The position numbers and the translations under genes are program-made. Shown in pieces: positions 24,286 to 32,632 of a stretch of DNA of 43,077 nucleotides; the stretch's first letter is position 1; the number at the start of each line of letters is the position of its first letter. The notes beneath the pieces are model-generated. The model was not told the DNA's origin, searched no databases, and saw only the letters and a program-made list of their open reading frames with translations. The DNA is from Delftia sp. PS-11 (lineage in GTDB: Bacteria; Pseudomonadota; Gammaproteobacteria; Burkholderiales; Burkholderiaceae_C), in assembly GCF_029870285.1 (NCBI RefSeq), contig NZ_JACSYA010000039.1, positions 1 through 43,077 on the forward strand, read 5' to 3'.

Positions 24286-26490
24286 TCAAACATACAGTGC
24301 CTGGGGGTTGAGCTGGCCATCCTGCGTGCACGCGCTGCGCCACCCTAGCGCGGCGGGCACGGTTCGCAGCCGTGGGTTGCCCAGCTCCGGCCAGATGTGG
24401 CACAGGCCGGGGACCACGACCTTCACGGTGCGCAGGGGGATATCGGGGCGCGAATAATCGTATACCAGTGTCTCCAGCCCAAGCTCCCGGGCAATGCCGA
24501 CGCAGTGCGTGATGGTTTGCGTGATCTGCGGCGTGGCGTGCCCGGGAATGCGAAGCGGCGCTGCATCAGCATCCTCCAGAGGATACAGGAAGGCCGGGCC
24601 ATCCTGCGGATGATGCGGCGCCTGGCCGGATGCCACCGCAAAACTCTTGCCTGCGGCGATCAGCTGGCTTATTTCTGTCATTGCACGCTCGCAGGCCACG
24701 CTGCGGTCCGGGCTGCAGCCAAAGCCAACCGCCCATTGGCCATGGGTCCGGTGGCGCCCCACGGCCACAACCACCGGGATGCCGAAATCGTGCGTGATAT
24801 CGAGCAGCCAGTACGACCACTGCGCGCCGCAGGCATGCTCCAGGCGCTGGCGGCTTTCCTCTGCAAGACTGTCCAGCGCGACAGCCGGCCTGCGTACCTG
24901 CCCATACCACCAGATGGCGGCTGCATCGCGCTCTACCAGCTCCAGAAAGCCCTGCAAAATGGCTTCCTCCATCGTGTTGCCTGCTGCGCAGCCGTTCGAT
25001 GTCCAGGTGACGTGGGATTGGCTTTGCGCCGGAGCATGCGCCAGGCAAAAGCCCAGCGGCAGATAGCAGCGCTCGTCGGCGGTCAACGACCATGCAGGGG
25101 TCCACCAGGCGGGCTCTGCTGCAGCGATCTGTCTTGCCACGGCATGCGGCGGCTTGTCGATGGCAAAGCGATCCCTCTGAGCGTCGCTGAAACACGCCAG
25201 TGACGCTGGCGCGATGCTGCGCGCATCCAGTTGCGCCGCAGGCGCGAACACTGCAGCCTCATCGCCCTGGTAGAAGGCTGCGTAGCGCTCAATGGCCTCG
25301 CACATCGCACTGGCGCGAGCCTGTTCCGCCGACAGGCCTTTGCCCAGGCAAAGCTGTGTCCAGGCACCATGCGCTGCGCCGCCGCGCGCATCGGGCGTCT
25401 TGAAGATTTCGCTGCGGTAGACGGTCAGACCCGCGCCGGACTCGGCGGTCAAAGGCACGACCCGCGCGATCACGCCCGTCAGCGGACTGACGTGAGGCAG
25501 CAGGCGCTCGACCGTGGCTGCCGCAGGCATGGAACGCCAGCCTCCATCGCAGCGCACGGCATGTGCATGCGGCGCCGGCATGATGCGTTCGCGCTGCTGC
25601 TGCGCCATCCGCTGCGGTGCTGCGCAGTGCGGGCACTGCGGGCGGCGGGTCACGCAGTGGCGCTGTCTGGGCGACAGCGTCCAGACCGCTGGCGCTGCAT
25701 CGGTGTGCGCCAGCATATGGCGCGCCGTGGCCTGCAATTGCTGCAGCCGCGCGCCTACCAGGGCTGCGTCTGCGCGCACCGGCGGGCAGACATCTTCCTG
25801 CGCCGGATGGCTGTGTCCCCATGTGCGTGAGGGGTGATTGCGCCGCCAGCGATGCGCCAGGCAATGCCAGCAGGGCGGTGCATGGTCTGTGCGCGTGGCG
25901 AACAGCGGGCCCGCCATGGCCTGCTCGCCTGCGGGCCTGACCAGCAGCCAGGGCCTGCCGCAGGCGCGCTGCTGCGCATCGATCGCTGCCAGCCGGGGGT
26001 CCAGATAATCATCGCAGTAGACGACGGTGAGGCCAGCCTCTGCAGCAGCGCCTCCTGACCCATCCTCGCCTTGGACCAGCTCTGCCGCCCAGCGCTGCGC
26101 GGCCGCTGCGTCCAGAGCGGCTGTCAGCAGCACCACATCGACCCCTGCGGCCGCATCCAGGCGCGTGGGCGGCGCCGAGAAGTCAGGCCGCAGATACATG
26201 TCCTGCGCGTGCTCCGCCACGGGGCGCACCAGGCCCTGGCGCAGCAGCGCGCCGAGCGCGTGCAGCATCTGCGCCAGCGGGGCATCCGTGCCAGCGCTGG
26301 CGCAGTACTCGGCCAGGCTCACGCCGCGCTGCAGCGGCTCCTGCAATGCCAGCACGCCTGCCGAGCCCAGCGCCAGGGTTTCGTTTTCGCTGACCAGCAG
26401 CAGCCGCTCGCCCTGCAGCCGTGGCGGCAGGTATTTCCCGTGCCACTGGAATACGCTGGAAAACAGGTCGGGCGCCGAGGCTTCAGGCAT
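24286..26490 (-). CDS. TOMM cyclodehydratase: fused E1-like/leader-binding and YcaO
   Basis: This 734-residue fusion is the azoline-forming enzyme of the peptide pathway. The N-terminal half (about 1-315) is a degenerate E1/ThiF-like partner with a probable leader-recognition part at the front. It keeps the zinc tetra-cysteine: CWHC at 207-210 and CPHC at 286-289. The C-terminal half (about 320-734) is the YcaO domain, which uses ATP to cyclise Cys/Ser/Thr. It is marked by GKGLSAEQARASAMCEAIERYA at about 383-404 and the ELVERDAAAIWW helix. It ends LNPQALYV and lacks the PxPxP tail seen in many TOMM YcaO proteins. The ATG at 26490 overlaps the methyltransferase stop by 8 bp, showing translational coupling. 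No separate dehydrogenase is encoded nearby, so the product may keep azolines. Confidence 0.9.
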   Translation of the reverse strand: MPEASAPDLFSSVFQWHGKYLPPRLQGERLLLVSENETLALGSAGVLALQEPLQRGVSLAEYCASAGTDAPLAQMLHALGALLRQGLVRPVAEHAQDMYLRPDFSAPPTRLDAAAGVDVVLLTAALDAAAAQRWAAELVQGEDGSGGAAAEAGLTVVYCDDYLDPRLAAIDAQQRACGRPWLLVRPAGEQAMAGPLFATRTDHAPPCWHCLAHRWRRNHPSRTWGHSHPAQEDVCPPVRADAALVGARLQQLQATARHMLAHTDAAPAVWTLSPRQRHCVTRRPQCPHCAAPQRMAQQQRERIMPAPHAHAVRCDGGWRSMPAAATVERLLPHVSPLTGVIARVVPLTAESGAGLTVYRSEIFKTPDARGGAAHGAWTQLCLGKGLSAEQARASAMCEAIERYAAFYQGDEAAVFAPAAQLDARSIAPASLACFSDAQRDRFAIDKPPHAVARQIAAAEPAWWTPAWSLTADERCYLPLGFCLAHAPAQSQSHVTWTSNGCAAGNTMEEAILQGFLELVERDAAAIWWYGQVRRPAVALDSLAEESRQRLEHACGAQWSYWLLDITHDFGIPVVVAVGRHRTHGQWAVGFGCSPDRSVACERAMTEISQLIAAGKSFAVASGQAPHHPQDGPAFLYPLEDADAAPLRIPGHATPQITQTITHCVGIARELGLETLVYDYSRPDIPLRTVKVVVPGLCHIWPELGNPRLRTVPAALGWRSACTQDGQLNPQALYV

Positions 26491-27322
26491 GCGGGGCTGC
26501 TTCCAGGTCGAGCCTGACGATGGCGTAGGGTTTTTTGCCCGTGGTGGCCAGGAAGGCCGCCTCGAAGAGCTGATGGCGCTGCGAGAACCGCGCATAGGGA
26601 TGCTCTTCTAAAGTCACGCGCAGCGCTGGATGGATGCGCGCCAGCTGGCTGGCATCCTCGAATCCTGAGACCACGGGCAGCCGCATGCCTCCCACCTGCA
26701 TGGGCAGCCGGGCAAGCGATGGGTGCACATGGTCCAGCACGATGGTGCAGGCCGGCGCGCCGGGTTGCGCGAAGCGTTCTGCCAGCTCATGCAGCATGGC
26801 CTGCAGCGGTGCCTGGGGCAGATAAGGGCATACGCCCTCCATCAGCACCAGCACGGGCTGGCTGCCCGGCAGGCCAGCGGTGTCCAGCCATGAGGTGTCC
26901 AGCATGGAGCAGGCCAGGCTGGTTTCGGCGTCCGAGTGCTGCATCCACTGCCTGCGAAGCCCTATGGCCTCGGGCAGGTCCACATTCAACCAGCGTGCCG
27001 CACCCGCCAGATGGCCCAGGCGGCTGCGGCGCGTGCACAGGCCCGCGCCCAGCGTGATGCACAGTCCGTGCGGATGCGCGGCGAAGAATTCCCGGGCGAG
27101 ATGGTCGAACCGCTGCGCGCGCAGCACCACCCCGCGCACAAAGGCCACATCCTCGGCATGGGCCTCGCAAGCCTGCGGCAGCGCCGCAGCAATGCGGCAC
27201 GCCTGCGGATCTGCCCATGCGGGCAGATCCGACAGACCGGGCAGGTCCGGCTGGCTGGCTGCCCGGGCGCGGGCAGCCAGCGTCAGCAGCAGGGTCGCCG
27301 AAGCTCCCTGCAACTGCGCCAT
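26483..27322 (-). CDS. LCMT/TcmP-type SAM-dependent carboxyl methyltransferase
   Basis: This 279-residue enzyme has the leucine carboxyl methyltransferase (PPM1/TcmP) fold. The SAM-binding strand-turn ITLGAGLCTRRSRL is followed by WLNVDLPEAIGLRR and the family motif VLMEGVCPYLPQ. LCMT-type enzymes methylate carboxyl groups, classically the C-terminal alpha-carboxylate of a protein. I use the ATG at 27322, 28 bp after the precursor stop. A GTG at 27376 would overlap the precursor and add 18 residues. The gene lies between the TOMM precursor and the cyclodehydratase and overlaps the latter, so it is almost certainly a tailoring enzyme of this pathway. Confidence 0.85.
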   Translation of the reverse strand: MAQLQGASATLLLTLAARARAASQPDLPGLSDLPAWADPQACRIAAALPQACEAHAEDVAFVRGVVLRAQRFDHLAREFFAAHPHGLCITLGAGLCTRRSRLGHLAGAARWLNVDLPEAIGLRRQWMQHSDAETSLACSMLDTSWLDTAGLPGSQPVLVLMEGVCPYLPQAPLQAMLHELAERFAQPGAPACTIVLDHVHPSLARLPMQVGGMRLPVVSGFEDASQLARIHPALRVTLEEHPYARFSQRHQLFEAAFLATTGKKPYAIVRLDLEAAPHA

Positions 27323-27350
27323 GGGCGCCGGTGCCGCGCAGCTCTGCGTA

Positions 27351-28136
27351 TCAGCAGGTGAACGGATAGGCGTCACCCGTGTTGTTGTAAGAGGTCAGGG
27401 CGATTGGCCACATGTCCTGCTCTTCGGGCGCGACCGGGTAGTTGAGCACGATGCGATTCTTGATCAGCGAACCATCCTCGCGCAGCAGGTTCCATTGGCC
27501 CCGTGCCGCATCCCAGGTGAAGGATGGCTCGGCGACGAAGCTGATCTGGAAGTTGAAGGGATTGTTGTAGCCCAGCCATTGGCTGAGCACTGCAGCCTTG
27601 TCGCTGCCGTCGTCACGCAGCAGTGCTGCATGGAACTCGGGCGACTTCCAGGCCAGCGCAATGGCGCGCAGCACCACGCCGCCAAAGGCCAGCAGCGAAT
27701 CCGGGCCGCCGCCCGGAATGCCCAGCCCGGTGGGCAGGGCGCCCTTGAGGGCGCCGCTGTCGGACTCTTCGAACTCTGCACTGTTTCCCATGAAGTCGGG
27801 GAACATCTGGTAGTAGGCTGCCAGCGCCTCGGTGGCATGGGTTGCGGGTGCCTGGGGCAGCACGATGACGAAGGCGTCGTCAGGGCCGATCCAGCCCGCC
27901 GTGAGCATAGGCTTCCATTGGGCGCGCATGGCGGGATCATCGCTCATGAGCAGCGAGATGTCCAGCTGCGGCCACAGCGTTGAGAGGCCGAAGTCACGGT
28001 GCAGCAGTGGCTGGATGTCGCGCTGTGCCAGCAGTTCCTGGCGGTAGGCGTCATCCCCCCAGGAGCGGGCAATGCCCCTGAGATAGGCCAGGCGAAATGC
28101 GAGCAATGGATCGGCATTTTGGAGCTGTGTGCTCAT
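27351..28136 (-). CDS. TOMM precursor peptide, BMA_0021/BMA_0022-like, with very long leader
   Basis: This 261-residue protein is the likely substrate of the cluster. It resembles the Burkholderia mallei BMA_0021/BMA_0022 TOMM precursor family, which has a nitrile-hydratase-like leader and ends in AYPFTC. The leader looks internally duplicated: the first unit is about 19-100 (RGIARSWGDDAYRQELL ... VIVLPQAPA), the second about 157-240 (RAIALAWKSPEFHAALL ... RIVLNYPVAP). The tail after about 248 reads TSYNNTGDAYPFTC. Its final Cys261 is the only cysteine in the protein, and Thr253 and Thr260 are the other nearby cyclisable residues. The start is ATG 28136, 18 bp after the kinase stop with GAGG upstream; a GTG two codons earlier is possible. 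The mature product and cleavage site are unknown. Confidence 0.85.
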   Translation of the reverse strand: MSTQLQNADPLLAFRLAYLRGIARSWGDDAYRQELLAQRDIQPLLHRDFGLSTLWPQLDISLLMSDDPAMRAQWKPMLTAGWIGPDDAFVIVLPQAPATHATEALAAYYQMFPDFMGNSAEFEESDSGALKGALPTGLGIPGGGPDSLLAFGGVVLRAIALAWKSPEFHAALLRDDGSDKAAVLSQWLGYNNPFNFQISFVAEPSFTWDAARGQWNLLREDGSLIKNRIVLNYPVAPEEQDMWPIALTSYNNTGDAYPFTC

Positions 28137-28154
28137 GTTCACTACATCCTCGGT

Positions 28155-31100
28155 TCAGGAAAAACGCAGGTGCAAAGGGTCTTGCACGGACAGTTCTGGC
28201 CGCATTGCAGCCAGCTCACGCAGGCGGTCGGCCGCGTCCTCCTGTCCGTCGTGACCCAGAGCCTGCGACATCGCCAGCGCCTGAGCCTCGATACGGTACT
28301 TTGCAGCCGCCCGCGCCATGAGGATAGCCTGTTTCAGGCTCGCCTGGACGGTCGCGCTGCCAATGTTCATGGCCAGCAGGTAGCGGGCTTTCTTCAGATG
28401 CAGCTCTGCACTGTGCAGTCTTTCGTCCAGCACATCCGCCAGGCGCAGGCATTCGTCGATGCGCGCCAAGGCTTCGTCAAAGCGGGCATGCGCTGCCAGC
28501 GTCTCCGCCGCGAAGGAGCGGTAGTAGGTCTGGCAGTAGCGGCAGCCCATGTCCCAGAGCAGCTGAGCCATGGCATCGGCATGCGCGATATCTTCCAGGC
28601 GCCCTCCTGCCCAGCAGCGGATGATTTCGGCGTAGCCCGTGAAGGCTGGCAGGCCGTAGCGCGCGGTGATGTCCAGCAGTTGCCCCACGGTAGCCTGCGC
28701 GCTGTCCCGGTCCCCGCGCGCCTGATGGCCCAGCCCCTGGTAGAGCAGTGCCATGCTCAGCGAAGGAATATGCGAAACATCCTGGGACTGGCGCACCGCA
28801 TCGGCGGCATCGGCGCGCGCGGACTGGTCATAGCCAGCGAACCAGCGAACCAGCGCACGGCCGCTGGTGGCCCAGGCACGGGTGTCGAAGCCGAATTCCG
28901 CAGCATGGTGCGCATGGGCCACGGGGTCATACCGGTTGATGGCATCGGTCAGCGCCTGCTCGGCCAGATCGAAATGGCCGTCGGAGTAGTGGGCCAGGCC
29001 CAGGTACGTCTGTGCCGCCACGAGCACGCCCGTGTCCTGCTGGCGTGATGCATGGCCCAGCAGGCGCCTGCTCAGCCGCCGAACTTCTTCGCGGTTGCTG
29101 GCCACATGGTGGTAGGTGATGAGCATCCACAGGTGCTGCACCTGCTTGTAGTCGGCCACCGAGTCGGTCAGCAGGTCCTGCGACAGCGCAATGCGTTCCA
29201 CCACCTGCGCATGGGCCCAGCCATTCTTGTTCATCAGCGCCTGCGTCACGTAGCCGTTGACATCGAGCCGCGCTTCGCGCTGTGCGTCCCCTTCGAGCTG
29301 GTGGATCCAGTCCTCGATATGGCTGGCGTAGGCAATGGTTTCATCGTTCAGCGAGCGCAGCTGCGTGATGCGCAATTGCTGCACCGCATGGGGCACGGCC
29401 TGCGCATAATCGCCAGCATCTGCCCAGTGCTGCGCCACGACGGCTGGCTCCGAGGCGATGCGCTGCGGATAATGCTGCGTCAGAGCCTGCGCCACATCGC
29501 CATGCAGCTGCCTGCGCCGCGCCGCCAGCATGCACTCGTATGCCGTATCGCGGATCAGCGCGTGGCGGAAAATGAAGGCGCCCGATCCAGAGCGCTCATC
29601 GGCCATGATCAGGCCCGCATGGCCCAGCGCCACCAGGTCCTGCTCCACGGTACTGCGCGGTATCTCCGTGCAGGCGCACAGCAGATCAAGTTCGAAATGC
29701 CGGCCGATAGTCGCTGCCAGCTGCAGCAGCGGCTTGAGCGGCCCGATCCGGTCAAAGCGGCTTACCAGAGAGTCGCGCAGCGTCAGTGGAATGGCGGCAG
29801 GCTGCTCCGCATGCCGGAAGTCCCAGACGCCATCCTTTTCTTCCAGGTAGGCATCCATCAGCATGCGCACCATTTCCTGGATGAACAGCGGCACGCCGTC
29901 AGTGCGTTCCACCACGTGGCGGATCACGGCTGCGCTGGCCTGGCGCGGTGCCAGCACCTGGCCTACCAGCTCTGCGGCACGTTCGTCCTCCAGGCGCTTC
30001 ACTTCCACGCAGTCCGCCTGCAGTCCGGCGGGCGCGCACCACTGTGGCCGCGCCGTCAACACCAGCAGCACGCGCTGCCTGGGCAGCCTGGCAGCCAATT
30101 GCTCGATGAGTTCAATGCTGGTGGGATCTGCCCAGTGCACATCCTCGACCACGATCAGCATAGGCCCGGATTCGGCCATGTGCAGCAGCCACTGAACGGC
30201 CGATTGCAGCAGCAGTGTCCTTTGCATCACGGCAGAGACCAGGCTGGGCTCGCAATCTCCCAGCGGCAGCGAAAGCCATGCACAGAAGATGGGCAGCACC
30301 GCTTGCGCATCACACCCCGCCGCCTGCAGGCTGCTGCGCAGCCGCTCGCGCTGATCCTGCGGCTCGGCGGCTTCCAGGTGCTTGCGCACAAGCCCCAGGA
30401 AAGGTGTCAACGCCGTATTGCGGTGCTCGGGCTGGCATTGCACGACCACCGTCCTGGCCGCCTGTGCCTCGGCATGGGCGCGCAGCATGTCGGCCAGGCA
30501 TGACTTGCCGATGCCAGGCTCTCCGCGGATACATATGGCCTGCCCGTTGCCCAGGCGAGCATGTGCCCAGGCGGTGTACAGGCTGCGCAGTTCGGGCTCA
30601 CGGCCGATGCAGGAGGGCGCTGCATCCTGCGTCATGCTGGGTGCTGGTGCGGCCTGCGCGCCTTCACCCAGGCGGTAGGTCTGGATGCCCGTGCGCTGGC
30701 CTGGCAGGCGCACGCTGCCTGCCGCCTCGAAGTGGGCATGGCGCGACAGCAGCAGGTGGCTGCTGTCGCTGGCCAGCAGCGTCCCGGTATCGGCCAGGGA
30801 TTCCAGCCGCATGGCGACGCTGACGGCATGCCCCGATGGCACCTCGCCGCTGGCCACCACGGCCATGCCGGTGTGCATGCCCATACTGATGCCCAGATGC
30901 ATGCCATGGGACTGCTCGACCGCCTCGGACCGGCTGCGGCTGAGCTCCAGCATCTCCTGGGCCGTCATGCAGGCCTGGCGCGCATCGGTGTCGCTGGTGT
31001 GCGGATAGCCGAACAGCACAATCATGCGGTCGCCCAGCGTGCCCGCCAGCATGCCGCCGCGCCGTGTCGCCGCCTCGGCAAACAATCCGAACTCCTCGCG

Positions 31101-32183
31101 CTGCAGCAGTTCGGCATCCTCTATGTCCAGTGCAGGCGTGCCATGCGGCCCACGGCCGTCCGCGCCGGACGCCTGCCAGACGGAAACACTGCAGCACAGC
31201 ACCGTCAGCTGGCGCATTTCCGAAAAACCGCGCGATGTCACTACCGTGCGCGTCAGATCCTGCCCCTGTGGCGGCGATGCTGCCGGCAACGTGCCGACAA
31301 GATCATCCAGACGTATGCGCATCAGGTCGGCCAGCAATCCCGCCGCCGATTCGCTGCGCTCCATGGCCTTTTTCTTCAGGGCCTTGCGCAGCAGCGAGGC
31401 GACGGGGTGCGCCGCAATCCCGGCAGGCAGCGGTATTTCCTGCGGGCTCAGCTGCTTGTGCATGATCTCTGCCACGGACGAGCCCTGCACGGCAGGGGCT
31501 CCCGTCAGGCATTCAAGGAACATCAGGCCCCACGCGTAAAGGTCGGTGCGTGTGCTGGGCGGCTCGCCGCGCAACTGCTCCGGCGCGCTATAGGCCGGTG
31601 TGCCCAGGAACTCGTCTCCCATGGTCAGTTGGGAAAACTGCTGATCCGACAACTGGGGAATCACCGTGCCGATGCCGAAATCCAGCACCATGGCATGCGC
31701 AATGGCGCCCGTAAAGGTCACCATCACGTTATCGGGCTTGAGGTCGCGGTGCACGATGCCTGCGGCGTGCGCGCAGTCCAGCGCATCCAGCACCTCGGAC
31801 ATGAGGCGGCCCGTTTCCGTGGCCGTCAGCGCACCCTGGCGCCGGATGAGGCTCTTGAGGGTTTCTCCAGGCACATACTCAAAGACCCCGTAGACGCAAT
31901 CGTCCTGTTCTCCCTTGTCCAGCAGCTGGACGATGTGCGGGTGGTGCAGCGAGGCGCACAGCATGGTCTCGCGGTGAAAACGCTCCACATGCCGACTGCC
32001 GGCCTGCAGGCGCACTACCTTGATGGCTACCGATGCGCCTGTGCGCTGGTGCCGTGCCCGGTAGACAGTGCCGTAGCCGCCCGAGCCCAGGAGTTCCAGC
32101 AAATCGTAATCCGGTATCTCCAGCTTGGCTTGCGCCAACCGGGACACATCTGCGTGCGTGGGGTTGGTGATCGCATCCTGCAT
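28155..32183 (-). CDS. TOMM-system Ser/Thr kinase/cyclase-like fusion with AAA ATPase and TPR
   Basis: This 1,342-residue cytoplasmic regulator begins with a complete protein kinase domain (about 26-290): glycine loop GSGGYGTV at 33-40, Lys55, HRDLKPDN from 145, DFG at 168-170 and APE at 200-202. A class III adenylyl/guanylyl cyclase-like domain follows (about 322-505). There the first metal-binding Asp expected in the opening strand is a Ser (LTVLCCSVSV), although GD at 384-385 remains. An AAA/NTPase module has Walker A GEPGIGKS at 554-561 and VVEDVHWADP. The C-terminal half is helical TPR-like repeats. The layout matches the kinase/cyclase fusions known from TOMM clusters. It is the first gene of the run, 18 bp before the precursor. 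Confidence 0.9.
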   Translation of the reverse strand: MQDAITNPTHADVSRLAQAKLEIPDYDLLELLGSGGYGTVYRARHQRTGASVAIKVVRLQAGSRHVERFHRETMLCASLHHPHIVQLLDKGEQDDCVYGVFEYVPGETLKSLIRRQGALTATETGRLMSEVLDALDCAHAAGIVHRDLKPDNVMVTFTGAIAHAMVLDFGIGTVIPQLSDQQFSQLTMGDEFLGTPAYSAPEQLRGEPPSTRTDLYAWGLMFLECLTGAPAVQGSSVAEIMHKQLSPQEIPLPAGIAAHPVASLLRKALKKKAMERSESAAGLLADLMRIRLDDLVGTLPAASPPQGQDLTRTVVTSRGFSEMRQLTVLCCSVSVWQASGADGRGPHGTPALDIEDAELLQREEFGLFAEAATRRGGMLAGTLGDRMIVLFGYPHTSDTDARQACMTAQEMLELSRSRSEAVEQSHGMHLGISMGMHTGMAVVASGEVPSGHAVSVAMRLESLADTGTLLASDSSHLLLSRHAHFEAAGSVRLPGQRTGIQTYRLGEGAQAAPAPSMTQDAAPSCIGREPELRSLYTAWAHARLGNGQAICIRGEPGIGKSCLADMLRAHAEAQAARTVVVQCQPEHRNTALTPFLGLVRKHLEAAEPQDQRERLRSSLQAAGCDAQAVLPIFCAWLSLPLGDCEPSLVSAVMQRTLLLQSAVQWLLHMAESGPMLIVVEDVHWADPTSIELIEQLAARLPRQRVLLVLTARPQWCAPAGLQADCVEVKRLEDERAAELVGQVLAPRQASAAVIRHVVERTDGVPLFIQEMVRMLMDAYLEEKDGVWDFRHAEQPAAIPLTLRDSLVSRFDRIGPLKPLLQLAATIGRHFELDLLCACTEIPRSTVEQDLVALGHAGLIMADERSGSGAFIFRHALIRDTAYECMLAARRRQLHGDVAQALTQHYPQRIASEPAVVAQHWADAGDYAQAVPHAVQQLRITQLRSLNDETIAYASHIEDWIHQLEGDAQREARLDVNGYVTQALMNKNGWAHAQVVERIALSQDLLTDSVADYKQVQHLWMLITYHHVASNREEVRRLSRRLLGHASRQQDTGVLVAAQTYLGLAHYSDGHFDLAEQALTDAINRYDPVAHAHHAAEFGFDTRAWATSGRALVRWFAGYDQSARADAADAVRQSQDVSHIPSLSMALLYQGLGHQARGDRDSAQATVGQLLDITARYGLPAFTGYAEIIRCWAGGRLEDIAHADAMAQLLWDMGCRYCQTYYRSFAAETLAAHARFDEALARIDECLRLADVLDERLHSAELHLKKARYLLAMNIGSATVQASLKQAILMARAAAKYRIEAQALAMSQALGHDGQEDAADRLRELAAMRPELSVQDPLHLRFS

Positions 32184-32275
32184 TTCCGCCTCGTTCCAGG
32201 GTCTTCGTTATTCCTCCCAAGGGTATCCCGCCAACTGTCTGCTCTCCGGCAAACCATGCTTTGGATACCATTCGT

Positions 32276-32285
32276 TACTATAGTA
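32276..32285. promoter_or_regulatory. TACTATAGTA palindrome, candidate promoter/operator of TOMM run
   Basis: This perfect 10-bp palindrome beside an A/T homopolymer lies upstream of the kinase gene. On the minus strand it offers TATAGT as a -10 box. Because the FHA protein carries a DNA-binding-like region, this site is a reasonable operator candidate, but no -35 box is clear. Confidence 0.35.
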
Positions 32286-32574
32286 CCTTTTTTTTTCTCC
32301 TGTAGCGCAAGAGAGGGGCCGAAGCACAGATTCCTCTGTGGATGTGGCCTGATTCCATCAGAGAGCTTGCCATGTGCCATGGCCTATGATGCATGGGACC
32401 TGTAAATAATGACAGTTTTCAGGCTATCCAGGAAAGGTTCAGGAGCCACGAAAGGTCATTGTCTTTGTGGCACTGTCAGCTTTGACTCCCCGCAGGTCCG
32501 GCAAGTCGGAGCCTGCCATGGCGGCAGTTGTCCCCCCTACAGGACTGACGGATGCCGCGCTGCCGTTTCTGCGC

Positions 32575-32609
32575 AAAAGCCGCCGGCCCAGAGGGCACGG
32601 CGGCTTTTT
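32575..32609 (-). terminator. Intrinsic terminator of the Bug receptor gene
   Basis: AAAAGCCGCCG (32575-32585) pairs with CGGCGGCTTTT (32598-32608), an 11-bp perfect stem flanked by A- and T-runs, so it can work in both directions. It begins 24 bp past the minus-strand stop at 32633. Confidence 0.85.
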
Positions 32610-32632
32610 GCCGAATCATGGCAGCCAGCGGC

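Larger units (their letters stand above)
32184..32632. other. 449-bp intergenic region with TOMM promoter area
   Basis: No gene is supported here. The kinase ribosome site (GAGG) lies 6 bases before its ATG. A 10-bp palindrome TACTATAGTA (32276-32285) sits about 95 bp upstream and contains a fair minus-strand -10 element (TATAGT). It is flanked by a run of T on the plus strand (A-run on the minus strand, 32288-32296). The remainder up to the Bug-gene terminator shows nothing recognisable. Confidence 0.5.
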
